DNA of 64,000 nucleotides from Ornithinimicrobium cerasi. GTDB taxonomy: Bacteria > Actinomycetota > Actinomycetes > Actinomycetales > Dermatophilaceae. The translations under genes were made by a program, and so were the position numbers. The notes beneath the pieces were generated by a model. That model was not told the DNA's origin. It made no database searches and saw only the letters and a program-made list of their open reading frames with translations. The stretch covers positions 1 to 64,000 of the forward strand of contig NZ_QZMN01000010.1 in NCBI RefSeq assembly GCF_003702705.1. The letters run 5' to 3'. This document shows, in pieces, positions 25,899 to 34,676 of the stretch. The stretch's first letter is position 1. Each line of letters starts with the position of its first letter.

Positions 25899-27980
25899 AT
25901 GAACCGCACCGTCGCGTCCTCGTTCAGCGCCCCCGGCACGCCCGCCGCGATCCGCAACGTGGTGCTCGTGGGCCCGCAGGGGACCGGCAAGAGCGCCCTC
26001 GTCGAACAGCTCAGCACGGGTCAGCTGGGGCACGTCCGGGACGCCGAGGAGGCCTCGGCCGCCGTCGGTGTGGTCAGCACCGTGCACGAGCCGACCGGCA
26101 CCGTCGTCACGCTCGTCGACACCCCGGGCCGTCCCGACTTCGTCGGTGAGGTCCGCGCCGGCCTGCGAGCCGCCGACGCGGTGCTCTTCGTCGTCGCGGC
26201 CGGCAGCGGGATCGACGAGGCCACCCGGATGCTGTGGCGCGAGTGCGACGCCGTCGGCATACCCCGCGCCGTCGCGGTCACCCAGCTGGAGCTGGCCCGG
26301 GCGGACTGGGACCAGGTGGTCGAGGAGTGCCGCCGTGTGCTCGGCGAGGCCGTGCCGGTGGGTCTGCCCGTCCTGGACGGGCAGTCGCTCACCGGGGTGC
26401 TCGACCTGCTCGAGCAGGTCGCCCACGACGCGAGCGGGCAGACCCGGCCGCTGACCGAGGACGAGGGGGTCCGGGTCGAGGAGGCCCGCGGGGGCTTCGT
26501 CGAGGCCGTCATCGAGCAGTCCGAGGACGAGGGTCTGCTCGACCGCTACCTGGCGGGGGAGGAGCTCGACCTCGACGGCCTGCGCGCCGACCTCGCCACG
26601 GCGGTCGCGACCGCGCGCTTCTTCCCCATCGTGCCCGTCAACCCGCCGACCGGTGTCGGCGTCCCGGCGCTCCTGGACCTCATCGTCCACGCCTTCCCCT
26701 CGCCCGACCGCGCCTGGCTCCCGGCCGTGATGACCCCCCAGGGCGGCGCCTTCAGCGAGCTCGCCGCCGACCCGGAGGGGCCGCTCGTCGCCCAGGTCAT
26801 CCGCACCACGACCGACCCCTACGTCGGCCGGCTCTCGCTGGTCCGCATCTTCTCCGGCACCCTGACCGCCGACGCGCACCTGCACGTCAGCGGGCACCTG
26901 GAGTGGGTCGTCGGTCACGAGGTCGAGGGCCACCCCGGGCACGACGAGGACGACGAGCGCCCCGGCCAGCTCAGCAGCCCGGTCCCCGGTGGCACCACCC
27001 CGCGGGAGTCGGCCGGCGCCGGCGAGATCGTGCTCGTCACCAAGCTGTCCAGCGCGGGCACCTCCGACACGCTGTCCTCGATGGACCGGCCGGCTCTGGT
27101 CGAGCCGTGGCTGCTGCCCGAACCGCTCCTGCCGGTGGCGATCCAGGCAGCCCGGACCAAGGACGAGGACAAGCTCGCGACGGCGCTGCAGCGCCTCATC
27201 GCCGAGGACCTCACCCTGCGGCTGGAGCGCAACGCCGAGACCCACCAGCTGGTGCTCTGGACCCTCGGCCCGGCCCAGGTCGACGACGTCCTGGTCCGGC
27301 TCCGCGACCGGCACCACGTCGAGATCACCACCGAGCCGGTCCGCACCTCGATGCGAGAGACGTTCGTGCGGCCCGTCTCCGTGCAGGGGCGCCTCGTCAA
27401 GCAGTCCGGCGGGCACGGGCAGTATGCCGTCGTCCAGCTGGAGGTCGAGCCCCTGGAGCGGGGCGCCGGGTTCGAGTTCGTCGACAAGGTCGTCGGCGGG
27501 TCGGTGCCGCGCGCCTACATCCCGTCGGTGGAGAAGGGCCTGCGCAACCAGCTGGCCGAGGGCGTCCTCGCCGGCTACCCGTGCGTCGACGTGCGCGTCA
27601 CCCTGACCGACGGCAAGTCACACTCGGTCGACTCCTCCGACATGGCGTTCCAGACCGCCGCCGCCCTCGGCCTGCGCGAGGCCGCCAACGAGTCCACGGT
27701 CTCGCTCCTGGAGCCGGTGGACCTCGTCGAGGTCGTGGTCGGTGACGACTACGTCGGTGCCGTGATGGCAGACCTGCGGGGCCGCCGGGCCCAGGTCCAG
27801 GGGACCGAGCCGGCCGAGCTCGAGGGGCACACCGTCGTGCGCGCCGAGGTTCCCCAGCACGAGCTGTCCCGCTACCCGATCGACCTGCGCTCGGTCTCGC
27901 ACGGCTCGGGCACCTTCACCCGCAGCTTCGCCCGGTACGACTACCTGCCCGCGAGCCTGGCCCGCGAGCTCACCGGCTGA
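25899..27980 (+). CDS. Elongation factor G-like protein (EF-G2 family)
   Basis: 693 residues with the five-domain EF-G layout. The P-loop GPQGTGKS (25-32) is present, but DTPGH is DTPGR (74-78), losing the catalytic histidine, and NKxD is replaced by TQLE (128-131). The switch I region is short: only about 40 residues separate the P-loop from DTPG. Downstream DPYVGRLSLVRIFSG, RETFVRPVSVQGRLVKQSGGHGQYA and GSGTFTRSFARYDYLP match EF-G domains II-V. This is the actinobacterial EF-G2/FusA2-like group, of unproven role and often stress-linked; it is not the main translocase. A charged insert (HDEDDERPGQLSSPVPGG) lies in domain II. Confidence 0.88.
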   Translation: MNRTVASSFSAPGTPAAIRNVVLVGPQGTGKSALVEQLSTGQLGHVRDAEEASAAVGVVSTVHEPTGTVVTLVDTPGRPDFVGEVRAGLRAADAVLFVVAAGSGIDEATRMLWRECDAVGIPRAVAVTQLELARADWDQVVEECRRVLGEAVPVGLPVLDGQSLTGVLDLLEQVAHDASGQTRPLTEDEGVRVEEARGGFVEAVIEQSEDEGLLDRYLAGEELDLDGLRADLATAVATARFFPIVPVNPPTGVGVPALLDLIVHAFPSPDRAWLPAVMTPQGGAFSELAADPEGPLVAQVIRTTTDPYVGRLSLVRIFSGTLTADAHLHVSGHLEWVVGHEVEGHPGHDEDDERPGQLSSPVPGGTTPRESAGAGEIVLVTKLSSAGTSDTLSSMDRPALVEPWLLPEPLLPVAIQAARTKDEDKLATALQRLIAEDLTLRLERNAETHQLVLWTLGPAQVDDVLVRLRDRHHVEITTEPVRTSMRETFVRPVSVQGRLVKQSGGHGQYAVVQLEVEPLERGAGFEFVDKVVGGSVPRAYIPSVEKGLRNQLAEGVLAGYPCVDVRVTLTDGKSHSVDSSDMAFQTAAALGLREAANESTVSLLEPVDLVEVVVGDDYVGAVMADLRGRRAQVQGTEPAELEGHTVVRAEVPQHELSRYPIDLRSVSHGSGTFTRSFARYDYLPASLARELTG

Positions 27981-28056
27981 CCGCCGCGCGGGCCGACCGG
28001 CCCCCCGCCGCCCGACTGACCCCCCGCCGCGGCCCGACGGCCCCCCGCCGCCCGGC

Positions 28057-28125
28057 ACTCACAGGCGGAAACGCCTTCTCGGCGCAGGATGCATCCAGCG
28101 TTTGTGACGATAGGTGCCTGTGAGT
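28057..28125. terminator. Nested palindromes between convergent genes
   Basis: The outer arms actcacaggc (28057-28066) and gcctgtgagt (28116-28125) pair perfectly. Inside are gaaacgc / gcgttt and, at the tip, the perfect palindrome ggatgcatcc (28087-28096). It lies between the EF-G-like and M3 peptidase stop codons. The preceding 27985-28056 is a C-rich stretch with repeated gacggcc/cccccgccg units. A bidirectional terminator is likely. Confidence 0.55.
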
Positions 28126-28174
28126 TGGGAGAAGGGGCGCGGGGGAGGGCAGGCAGGCGGGGTGGTGGTCGAGG

Positions 28175-30238
28175 TCAGCCGAGGCCGAGCCGCGCCAGCA
28201 GGTACGACACCTCGGGGTCGCGGCCACGGAACCGCCGGTACGTCTCGAGCGCCTCGATGGAGCCTCCCCGGCTCAGGAGCTCGCGACGGAAGTGCTCGCC
28301 GGCGGCGCGCGTCATACCTCCCGGCTGGTCCGCAGTCCCCTGCTCCCGGAACCACGCGACGGTGTCCGCGTCCATGACCTCCGACCACAGGTAGGAGTAG
28401 TAGCCGGCGGCGTACCCCCCGCCGAAGATGTGGTGGAAGTAGGCCGAGCGGTAGCGCGGCGGGACGAGGGGGTGCGCCGCGCCGGCCCGCTCCAGCGCCG
28501 CCGCCTCGAACGCCTCGACGCCGGACCCGTCGTGCGGCAGATCCTCCAGCGGCGTCTGGTGCCAGGCCTGGTCCAGCAGCATGGCCGCGAGCAGCTCGAG
28601 CGTGTCGCGCCCGCTCTCCTGACGGTTCGCGACGAGCGAGTCCACCCAGTCCGCCGGCACCGGCTCGCCGGTGGCGTGGTGGCGGGCGTAGGCCGTGAGC
28701 AGGCTCGGCTCCCACGCCCAGATCTCGTTGACCTGGCTGGGGAACTCGACGAAGTCGCGGGGGACCGAGGTGCCCGACCGCGAGGGGTAGCGCACGTCGG
28801 AGAGCAGCCCGTGCAGGTCGTGGCCGAACTCGTGGAAGAGGGTGATGACGTTGTCCCAGGTCATCAGGCTGGGCGAGCCGGGCGCGGGCGGGGGCACGTT
28901 GCAGGTGTTGGTGACGACCGGCTGGTCGCCCAGCAGGTGCGACTGGTCGACGAGCGAGGTCATCCAGGCGCCCCCCTTCTTGGTGGGGCGGGTCCAGGGG
29001 TCGAGGACGACGGCGCCGAGCACGCCGCCGTCCTCCTCGCGCACCTCGAAGACGCGCGCCTCGTCGGTGTAGCCGACGAGCTCGGGCCGCTCGACGAAGG
29101 TGAGGCCGTAGAGCGCGGTCGCCGCGGCGAAGACGCCCTCCTGCAGCACCCGCTCGAACTCCAGGTAGGGCTTGAGCCGCTCGGTGTCGAAGCCGTCGGC
29201 CCCGGAGGCGCTGACCCGGGCGGCGAGGTACTGCCAGTCCCAGGGCTCGAGCGTGGCACCGGGGTCGGTCCCGGCCAGGTGGTCCGCGAGCCGGTCCGCC
29301 TCGCGGTCGGTGAGCTCGACCACGCCCGGGGTGAGCCGGCCCAGGATGTCGTTCACCGCGTCGGTCGATCCGGCGCAGGAGACCTCGTGGACGTAGGCCG
29401 CGTGGTGCGGGTAGCCCAGCAGCTCGGCCCGCTCGGCCCGCAGCCGGGCCACGCGCACCAGCGTCTCGCGGGTGTCGTGCTCGCCCGACAGGCCGCGGTC
29501 CACCGACGCCCGGTAGAGCCGCTCCCGCAGGCCGCGGTGCGCCAGAGAGCCGAGGAGCGGCTGGCCGGAGGTGTTGACGACCGGCACCAGCCACCCCTCC
29601 AGGCCGCGGGCCGCGGCAGCCTCGCGCAGCCCGGCGCGGTCGTCCTCGCCCAGCCCCTCCAGCTCGGCCTCGTCGGTCACGTGCACGGCGGCGGCCGCCC
29701 GGCCGGCGGTCAGCGCGGTGTCGAACGCGGTGGACAGCGTGGCCAGCTCGGCGTTGATCGCGCGCAGCCGCTCCTTGGCGTCCCCGGGCAGGTCGATGCC
29801 GCTGCGGCGGTAGTCCTGCAGGCGCCGGGTCAGGACGTGCTCGTCCTGCTCGTCGAGGGTCACCTCGCCGGCGTCGGCGCGCTCGCGCAGCGCGACCAGA
29901 CGGTCGTACAGCCCGCGGTCGAGCATGATCGCGTCGCTGTGCGCGGCCAGCCGGGGCGACAGCTCGGCGGTCAGGGCGTCCCGCTCGGGGCTGGTGTCCG
30001 CGGACCGCGCCACCCAGAAGGCGGAGTAGGCCCGTCCCAGGAGCAGTCCGCTGCGCTCCCAGGCGTGCAGGACGTTCTCCACCGTCGCCGGAGCGGGGTC
30101 GGCGGCCAGCACGGCCAGCGCCTCCAGCTGCTGCGCCATCCCCGCCGCGACCGCCTCGCGGACGTGCTCGTCGGTCAGGACGGCGTAGTCCGGCAGGGCG
30201 AAGGGCAGCGTCGAGGGCGCGAGGAGAGGGTTGGTCAT
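28175..30238 (-). CDS. M3-family peptidyl-dipeptidase / oligopeptidase
   Basis: 687-residue zinc peptidase. HEFGH at 469-473 holds two zinc ligands and the catalytic glutamate; a third ligand follows in FVEFPSQVNEIWAW. TWDNVITLFHEFGHDLHGLLS and YFHHIFGGGYAAGYYSYLWSEVMDAD are typical of the Dcp/OpdA group, which degrades short intracellular peptides. No signal peptide, so cytosolic. ATG 30238 is chosen because MTNPLLAPSTLPFALPDY matches the family start; an upstream in-frame ATG adds nine unlikely residues. It is divergent from the decarboxylase gene. Confidence 0.93.
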   Translation of the reverse strand: MTNPLLAPSTLPFALPDYAVLTDEHVREAVAAGMAQQLEALAVLAADPAPATVENVLHAWERSGLLLGRAYSAFWVARSADTSPERDALTAELSPRLAAHSDAIMLDRGLYDRLVALRERADAGEVTLDEQDEHVLTRRLQDYRRSGIDLPGDAKERLRAINAELATLSTAFDTALTAGRAAAAVHVTDEAELEGLGEDDRAGLREAAAARGLEGWLVPVVNTSGQPLLGSLAHRGLRERLYRASVDRGLSGEHDTRETLVRVARLRAERAELLGYPHHAAYVHEVSCAGSTDAVNDILGRLTPGVVELTDREADRLADHLAGTDPGATLEPWDWQYLAARVSASGADGFDTERLKPYLEFERVLQEGVFAAATALYGLTFVERPELVGYTDEARVFEVREEDGGVLGAVVLDPWTRPTKKGGAWMTSLVDQSHLLGDQPVVTNTCNVPPPAPGSPSLMTWDNVITLFHEFGHDLHGLLSDVRYPSRSGTSVPRDFVEFPSQVNEIWAWEPSLLTAYARHHATGEPVPADWVDSLVANRQESGRDTLELLAAMLLDQAWHQTPLEDLPHDGSGVEAFEAAALERAGAAHPLVPPRYRSAYFHHIFGGGYAAGYYSYLWSEVMDADTVAWFREQGTADQPGGMTRAAGEHFRRELLSRGGSIEALETYRRFRGRDPEVSYLLARLGLG

Positions 30239-30298
30239 CCCCCCATCCCAGCACAGAGGCCCCACGTCGGCCCGTCGCTCCGGCTGGCGGGGCGTATC

Positions 30299-30311
30299 TG
30301 ACGCTGCGTCA
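30299..30311. promoter_or_regulatory. Palindromic operator candidate upstream of the decarboxylase gene
   Basis: tgacg ctg cgtca forms a perfect 5-3-5 palindrome 16 bp before the decarboxylase ATG, directly after TATCTG (30295-30300), which could be a -10. Its position suits a repressor site; the regulator is unknown. Confidence 0.35.
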
Positions 30312-30327
30312 ACCCCTCTGACGACCT

Positions 30328-31473
30328 ATGACCCTCACGACCACCACCCCGCAGGCCCCGGCGACGGCCACGATCCCCACCGGGCCCACCCCGCGGCTCG
30401 ACCTCGACGTGCCGGCCGCGGTGGCGGCCTACCGCAGCCTCGCGGCGGCCCTTCCCGGGACGGCGGTGCACTACGCGGTCAAGGCCAACCCCGACCCGGT
30501 CCTGCTGCGGGTGCTGCACCTCGCCGGCGCCCGCTTCGACGTGGCGAGCCCGGCGGAGGTCCGAGCCTGCCTGGCGGCGGGCGCCCGGCCCGAGGACCTC
30601 GTCCTGAGCAACCCCGTGGTCGCCCGCGCCCACCTGGAGGAGATGACCCGGCTCGGGGTCCGGCTGGTCGTCGTCGACTCGCCCCAGGCCGTCGTCAAGG
30701 TGGCCGCCACCGCACCGGACACCTCCGTGCTGTGCCGCCTCGTCACCTCCGGGGAGGGCTCGGACTGGCCGCTGTCGCGCAAGTACGGCGTGTGCGTCGC
30801 CGAGGCGGTCGAGGTGCTCACGCTGGCCGACCAGCTCGGCCTGGACGCGGCCGGGGTCTGCTTCCACGTGGGGTCGCAGCAGAACGACCCGACCGCCTGG
30901 CAGCAGCCGATCGCGGCCGCGGCCCGGGTGTTCGGCGCCCTGCGCGGGCGGGGTCTCCACCCCCGGACCCTCGACCTGGGCGGAGGGTTCCCGGCCCGGC
31001 TGTCGGGGCAGGAGCCGGACGTGCGCAGCTACGGCCAGGTGATCCGGTCGGCGCTGACGGCCGTCTTCGGGGACGACGTCCCCCGCACGATCGTCGAGCC
31101 GGGCCGCGGCATCGTCGCGGACGCGGGGGTGCTGGTGAGCACCGTCGTGGACGTCGTCGAGCGGGGCGGGACGCGCTGGGTCTTCCTCGACGCCGGGGTG
31201 TTCACCGGGCTCGTCGAGACGCTCGACGAGGCGATCCGCTACCCCGTCACGACGAACCGCGACGGCGGCCCGACGGGTCCCTGCGTCCTCGCCGGCCCCA
31301 CCTGCGACAGCGTCGACGTGCTCTACCAGCAGGTCCAGCTGCCCCTGGACCTCGCGGAGGGGGACGAGGTCCGGCTGCACGGCGCGGGTGCCTACACCAC
31401 CTGCTACTCCACCGTCGGCTTCAACGGCTTCCCGCCGCTGCCCACCGTCCTGCTCGGCGACGGGCGCTGGTGA
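30328..31473 (+). CDS. Ornithine/lysine-type PLP decarboxylase (fold III)
   Basis: 381 residues of the alanine-racemase-fold decarboxylase family. The PLP lysine is K52 (HYAVKAN). CFHVGSQ places H180 over the cofactor ring. GGGFP (218-222) and EPGR (257-260) bind the phosphate. C326 in GPTCDSVD is the catalytic cysteine of ornithine-type decarboxylases, which favours ornithine (or lysine) over diaminopimelate. The product would be putrescine or cadaverine. The next gene is an MFS transporter 2 bp downstream, possibly an exporter of the amine; that is inference. No Shine-Dalgarno sequence precedes the ATG. Confidence 0.85.
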   Translation: MTLTTTTPQAPATATIPTGPTPRLDLDVPAAVAAYRSLAAALPGTAVHYAVKANPDPVLLRVLHLAGARFDVASPAEVRACLAAGARPEDLVLSNPVVARAHLEEMTRLGVRLVVVDSPQAVVKVAATAPDTSVLCRLVTSGEGSDWPLSRKYGVCVAEAVEVLTLADQLGLDAAGVCFHVGSQQNDPTAWQQPIAAAARVFGALRGRGLHPRTLDLGGGFPARLSGQEPDVRSYGQVIRSALTAVFGDDVPRTIVEPGRGIVADAGVLVSTVVDVVERGGTRWVFLDAGVFTGLVETLDEAIRYPVTTNRDGGPTGPCVLAGPTCDSVDVLYQQVQLPLDLAEGDEVRLHGAGAYTTCYSTVGFNGFPPLPTVLLGDGRW

Positions 31474-31475
31474 GC

Positions 31476-32699
31476 ATGAGCACGGTGCAGGGTCGGGCCG
31501 CCAGGCTGATCGCCGCGCACGCCCTCGCGGCCACGGCCATGTCGCTGCCCTGGCCGCTGCTGCTCGTCCTCGTCTGGCAGGAGACAGGGTCGACCCTGCT
31601 CCTGGGCGTCGCCGGCGCGGCGCGCATGCTGCCCTACGTCCTGTGCTCGTGGTGGGCCGGGGCGCTCGCCGACCGCTGGGCGCGCGACCGGGTGGTGCGG
31701 GTGACCCTGGTGCTGCGGCTGGCGCTGCTCGCCGGCGCCTGGTGGGCGGTCGCAGCCGGGTCGCTGACCACCGCGGTCCTCGCGTGCACGCTCGCGGTGG
31801 CCGTGGCGACGCCCGCCTACCCGGCCACCGTGGCGGGCGGCGCGGGCCTGCGCGGCTGGACCGGTCGTCATACCGAGGTCGTGGTCACCGTCGAGGTCGC
31901 GTCGTTCGTGGTGGGACCCGCGGTCGGCGGCCTGCTGCTCTCCCTCCCGGGGCTGGTGCTGCCCGCCGCGGTCGGCGGCACCGCGCTCGCGCTCGCGCTG
32001 ATGACCCGGGTCGGTATGCCGCTCGCGTCGCCCCGGCGCGCGGGCGGGTCCGCGGTGCGGGGGGCGGTCGCGTGGTGGCCCGTGGTGCGGGCCGACCGCG
32101 AGGTGCGCTCGGCGGTCGGCGTCCTCGCCGTCCTCAACGCGGCCCTCGCCGGTGCGGGTGTCGCCCTGCTCGTCGGGGCGCACGAGGGGTGGTCGGCACC
32201 GTGGACGGACGAGGTGGCCTACGGGATCGCCACGGCGGTCCTGGGCTTCTCCTCCCTCGGCGGGCCCCTGCTCGCGCCGCTGGGTCGGGACGCGGCGCAG
32301 CGGGTGCGGCAGGGTCTGGCACTGGTCGGTGCCGGCCTCGTGCTCGCCGCGGCGGCCCCCTCGGTGGTCTGGGCGCTCGGGCCGCTGGCGCTCGTCGGCG
32401 CGGCGGCCGTGCACGCGGAGGCCGCCGCCACGGCCGTGCTGCAGGTGCGCGTCCCCGACGACGTCCGGGCCAGCGTGCTCGGCCTGGGCGACGCCGCCAT
32501 GATCGGGGCGGCCCTGCTGGCCTCGCTGCTCGCACCGCCCGTGGCACGGCTGGTCGGGGGCGGTCCGACGCTGGTCGTCCTCGCCGCGGGGGTGCTCGCC
32601 GTGCTCGTCGTGCACGTGCTCCGACGCGGGGCGCCCGCCGGCGGTCGGGACGGCCGGGAGCTCTCACCGGTGCGCGAGGTGGTCCGGCCCGGCGCCTGA
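31476..32699 (+). CDS. MFS transporter, possible polyamine-linked exporter
   Basis: 407 residues from ATG 31476; a GTG at 31470 that overlaps the decarboxylase stop (GTGA) is an equally good start. About 11-12 membrane segments are visible. WWAGALADRWARDRVVRV is the motif A loop between segments 2 and 3. The middle (VVVTVEVASFVVGPAVGGLLLSLPG) resembles segments 5-6 of MFS_3/enterobactin-exporter-like proteins. The C-terminal 30 residues are hydrophilic. Tight coupling to the decarboxylase suggests export of its product or uptake of its substrate; neither is shown by sequence. Confidence 0.8.
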   Translation: MSTVQGRAARLIAAHALAATAMSLPWPLLLVLVWQETGSTLLLGVAGAARMLPYVLCSWWAGALADRWARDRVVRVTLVLRLALLAGAWWAVAAGSLTTAVLACTLAVAVATPAYPATVAGGAGLRGWTGRHTEVVVTVEVASFVVGPAVGGLLLSLPGLVLPAAVGGTALALALMTRVGMPLASPRRAGGSAVRGAVAWWPVVRADREVRSAVGVLAVLNAALAGAGVALLVGAHEGWSAPWTDEVAYGIATAVLGFSSLGGPLLAPLGRDAAQRVRQGLALVGAGLVLAAAAPSVVWALGPLALVGAAAVHAEAAATAVLQVRVPDDVRASVLGLGDAAMIGAALLASLLAPPVARLVGGGPTLVVLAAGVLAVLVVHVLRRGAPAGGRDGRELSPVREVVRPGA

Positions 32700-32722
32700 G
32701 GGCGGCACGGTCGGGCAACACC

Positions 32723-32782
32723 GAAACAACAGAAAAAAATGTTGATTTACTCTTGACTCTGAGGTTTCCTGTGGTCCAGACT
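32723..32782 (+). promoter_or_regulatory. Fructose-operon promoter and operator candidate
   Basis: This is the most AT-rich stretch of the window. gaaacaaca (32723-32731) and tgttgattt (32740-32748) form an imperfect inverted repeat around an A-run, a plausible site for the DeoR-family regulator encoded just downstream. TTGACT (32753-32758) and CAGACT (32777-32782) are an 18-bp-spaced -35/-10 pair. The operator lying over the upstream edge of the promoter fits repression or autoregulation. Confidence 0.55.
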
Positions 32783-32840
32783 CGTCCCAGCAGACCCGAC
32801 GATCACGTCGGGACGCCGAGGTGGACGACGAGGAGCACCG

Positions 32841-33605
32841 GTGTACGCACAGGAGCGGCAGCAGCACATCGCCCGGCAGGCCCGCACGGCCGGCCGTGTC
32901 GAGGTCGTAGCCCTGGCCCATGAGCTCGGCGTCACGACCGAGACCGTGCGACGGGACCTCACCGCGCTGGAGCGGCGCGGGACCCTGCGCCGGGTCCACG
33001 GCGGGGCGCTGCCGGTCGAGCGCGTCGAGCTGGAGCCGGCCGTCACGACGCGCGCCACCCGGCTCTCGGACCAGAAGCACCGCATCGCGGTCCGCGCGCT
33101 CGACGAGCTGCCCCACGACGGCACGCTCATCCTCGACTCCGGCACCACGACGGGCGCCCTCGCCGCGCTGCTCCCGCACGACGCGCGCCTGACCGTGATC
33201 ACCAACTCCTACGCCCACGCCGCCGTCCTCAGCGCCCTCCCGGACGTCTCGGTCCTCGTCCTCGGGGGTCACGTCCGCCAGCGCACCGGCGCCACCGTCG
33301 GCCGCTGGGCCCGGGAGGCCCTGGAGGGGGTGTGCGCCGACGTCGCCCTCCTGGGCACGAACGGTCTCGACATCGCCCGCGGCCTGACCACGCCGGACCA
33401 GGCCGAGGCCGACGTCAAGGAGTCCATGGTCCGCGCCGCCCGGCGCCGGATCGTGCTCGCCGACTCCAGCAAGGTCGGCGAGGTGCACCTGCACCGGTTC
33501 GCCCGGCTCGACGACCTCGACCTCGTCATCACCGACGAGGACCTCGACGAGGACCACCTCGCCGAGCTCCGCACCGACGACGGCCCCGAGGTGGTGCTCG
33601 CATGA
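32841..33605 (+). CDS. fruR: DeoR-family transcriptional regulator of the fructose PTS operon
   Basis: 254 residues. An N-terminal winged helix-turn-helix begins YAQERQQHIARQARTAGRVEV, with recognition helix TTETVRRDLTALERRG (about 32-47) and RRVHGGALP. The C-terminal sugar-phosphate sensor domain has LILDSGTTTGALA, VITNS and ADSSKVGE, all conserved in DeoR/GlpR/FruR proteins that bind a phosphosugar such as fructose-1-phosphate. It is the first gene of the fructose operon and overlaps fruK by ATGA, so it almost surely controls it. GTG start with GAGGAG 5 nt upstream. Confidence 0.9.
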   Translation: MYAQERQQHIARQARTAGRVEVVALAHELGVTTETVRRDLTALERRGTLRRVHGGALPVERVELEPAVTTRATRLSDQKHRIAVRALDELPHDGTLILDSGTTTGALAALLPHDARLTVITNSYAHAAVLSALPDVSVLVLGGHVRQRTGATVGRWAREALEGVCADVALLGTNGLDIARGLTTPDQAEADVKESMVRAARRRIVLADSSKVGEVHLHRFARLDDLDLVITDEDLDEDHLAELRTDDGPEVVLA

Positions 33606-34609
33606 TCGTCACGCTGACCCCCAACCCCAGCATCGACCGCTCGATCAGTCTCCCGCAGCTGCTGCACGGCGAGGTGAACCGCGCCAGCGCCAGCCGCGTC
33701 GACCCCGGCGGGAAGGGCATCAACGTCTCCCGCGCCATCGCGGCCCAGGGCTCGCGGACGCTCGCGGTGCTCCCGGCCGGTGGCCCCGAGGGGGCGCTCA
33801 TGGTCGAGCTGCTCCGCGCCGCCGGCGTCGACCATCTCACCGTCCCGGTCGCCGGGACCCTGCGGATGAACGTCGCCCTCCTCGAGCCCGACGGCACCAC
33901 GACCAAGGTCAACGAGCCGGGGCCAAGCCTCACGGACGCCGACGTCGAGGCGCTCCTCGCCCGCACGGTCGAGGGGTATGTCGCAGCCACCTCCACCTCC
34001 ACCTCCACCTCCACCTCCACCGGCACCGCGGCGGGCGACGGGTCGTCGTCCGGCTGGGTCGTCGGTTGCGGAAGCCTGCCGCCCGGCGCCCCGGTGGAGC
34101 TGTTCGCGATGCTCGTCGAGCGGGCCCGGGCCGTCGGTGCGCGCGTCGCCGTCGACAGCTCCGGCGCCCCGCTCGCCGCGGCGGTGCAGACCGGGCCGGA
34201 CCTCATCAAGCCCAACCTCGAGGAGCTCGAGGAGCTCGTCGGGGCGGCGCTGCCGACGCTCGCCGACGTGGGGCGGGCGGCCCAGGAGCTGGTCCGGCGC
34301 GGCGTCGGCCGGGTCGTCGTCTCCCTGGGCGGCGACGGGGCGCTCGTCGTCGGACCCGACGGCACCGCCCACGCCAGCGCGGCCGTCGCCGTGCCGTTGT
34401 CGACCGTGGGCGCCGGGGACTGCCTGCTCGCCGGCGTCCTCCACGCCCTCGACGGCGGGCTCGGTGCGGGCGACGCGCTCGCCGCCGGTGTCCGCTGGGG
34501 CAGCGCGGCCGTCGCCCTGCCCGGGAGCGCGGTGCCGACCGCCGCCGACGTCGCCGCCGTGCACGCCGTCCTCACGCCCGACCCCGACCTCACCACCGCC
34601 CTCCGCTGA
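33602..34609 (+). CDS. fruK: 1-phosphofructokinase
   Basis: 335-residue PfkB-family kinase turning fructose-1-phosphate into fructose-1,6-bisphosphate. It starts IVTLTPNPSIDRSI, with GGKGINVSRA at 36-45 and the C-terminal catalytic signature STVGAGDCLLAG, the form used by FruK rather than ribokinases. A Ser/Thr repeat (STSTSTSTST) encoded by a hexanucleotide repeat interrupts the protein near residues 129-140, in a place where homologues have a short loop. Its ATG overlaps the fruR stop codon. The EIIABC gene follows after 67 bp. Confidence 0.92.
   Translation: MIVTLTPNPSIDRSISLPQLLHGEVNRASASRVDPGGKGINVSRAIAAQGSRTLAVLPAGGPEGALMVELLRAAGVDHLTVPVAGTLRMNVALLEPDGTTTKVNEPGPSLTDADVEALLARTVEGYVAATSTSTSTSTSTGTAAGDGSSSGWVVGCGSLPPGAPVELFAMLVERARAVGARVAVDSSGAPLAAAVQTGPDLIKPNLEELEELVGAALPTLADVGRAAQELVRRGVGRVVVSLGGDGALVVGPDGTAHASAAVAVPLSTVGAGDCLLAGVLHALDGGLGAGDALAAGVRWGSAAVALPGSAVPTAADVAAVHAVLTPDPDLTTALR
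33987..34021 (+). repeat. In-frame hexanucleotide microsatellite in fruK
   Basis: ccacct is repeated five times exactly (33987-34016) and followed by ccacc (34017-34021). It encodes alternating Ser-Thr. Slippage by whole units keeps the frame, so length variants would differ only in loop length. Confidence 0.85.
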
Positions 34610-34676
34610 CCCTCGACACCCCCCTCCAGCCCCCACCCACCCGCGCCCCCCGCGCACCCTCGAAGGAGTGACCTCC

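Noticed and set aside
20562-27416. Minus-strand frame of more than 2,200 codons across the subtilase, RND and EF-G-like genes
   Set aside because: An artefact of high GC: it lies over three genes with clear family motifs, its protein is Arg/Gly/Pro/His-rich with no domains, and overlapping antisense coding of this size is not credible.
27985-28056. C-rich stretch as a minisatellite of functional interest
   Set aside because: Units are too degenerate and short; it is probably low-complexity 3' flanking DNA.
32716-32760. rRNA/tRNA or small RNA gene in the AT-rich gap before fruR
   Set aside because: No cloverleaf or conserved RNA sequence; the features are better explained as promoter and operator.
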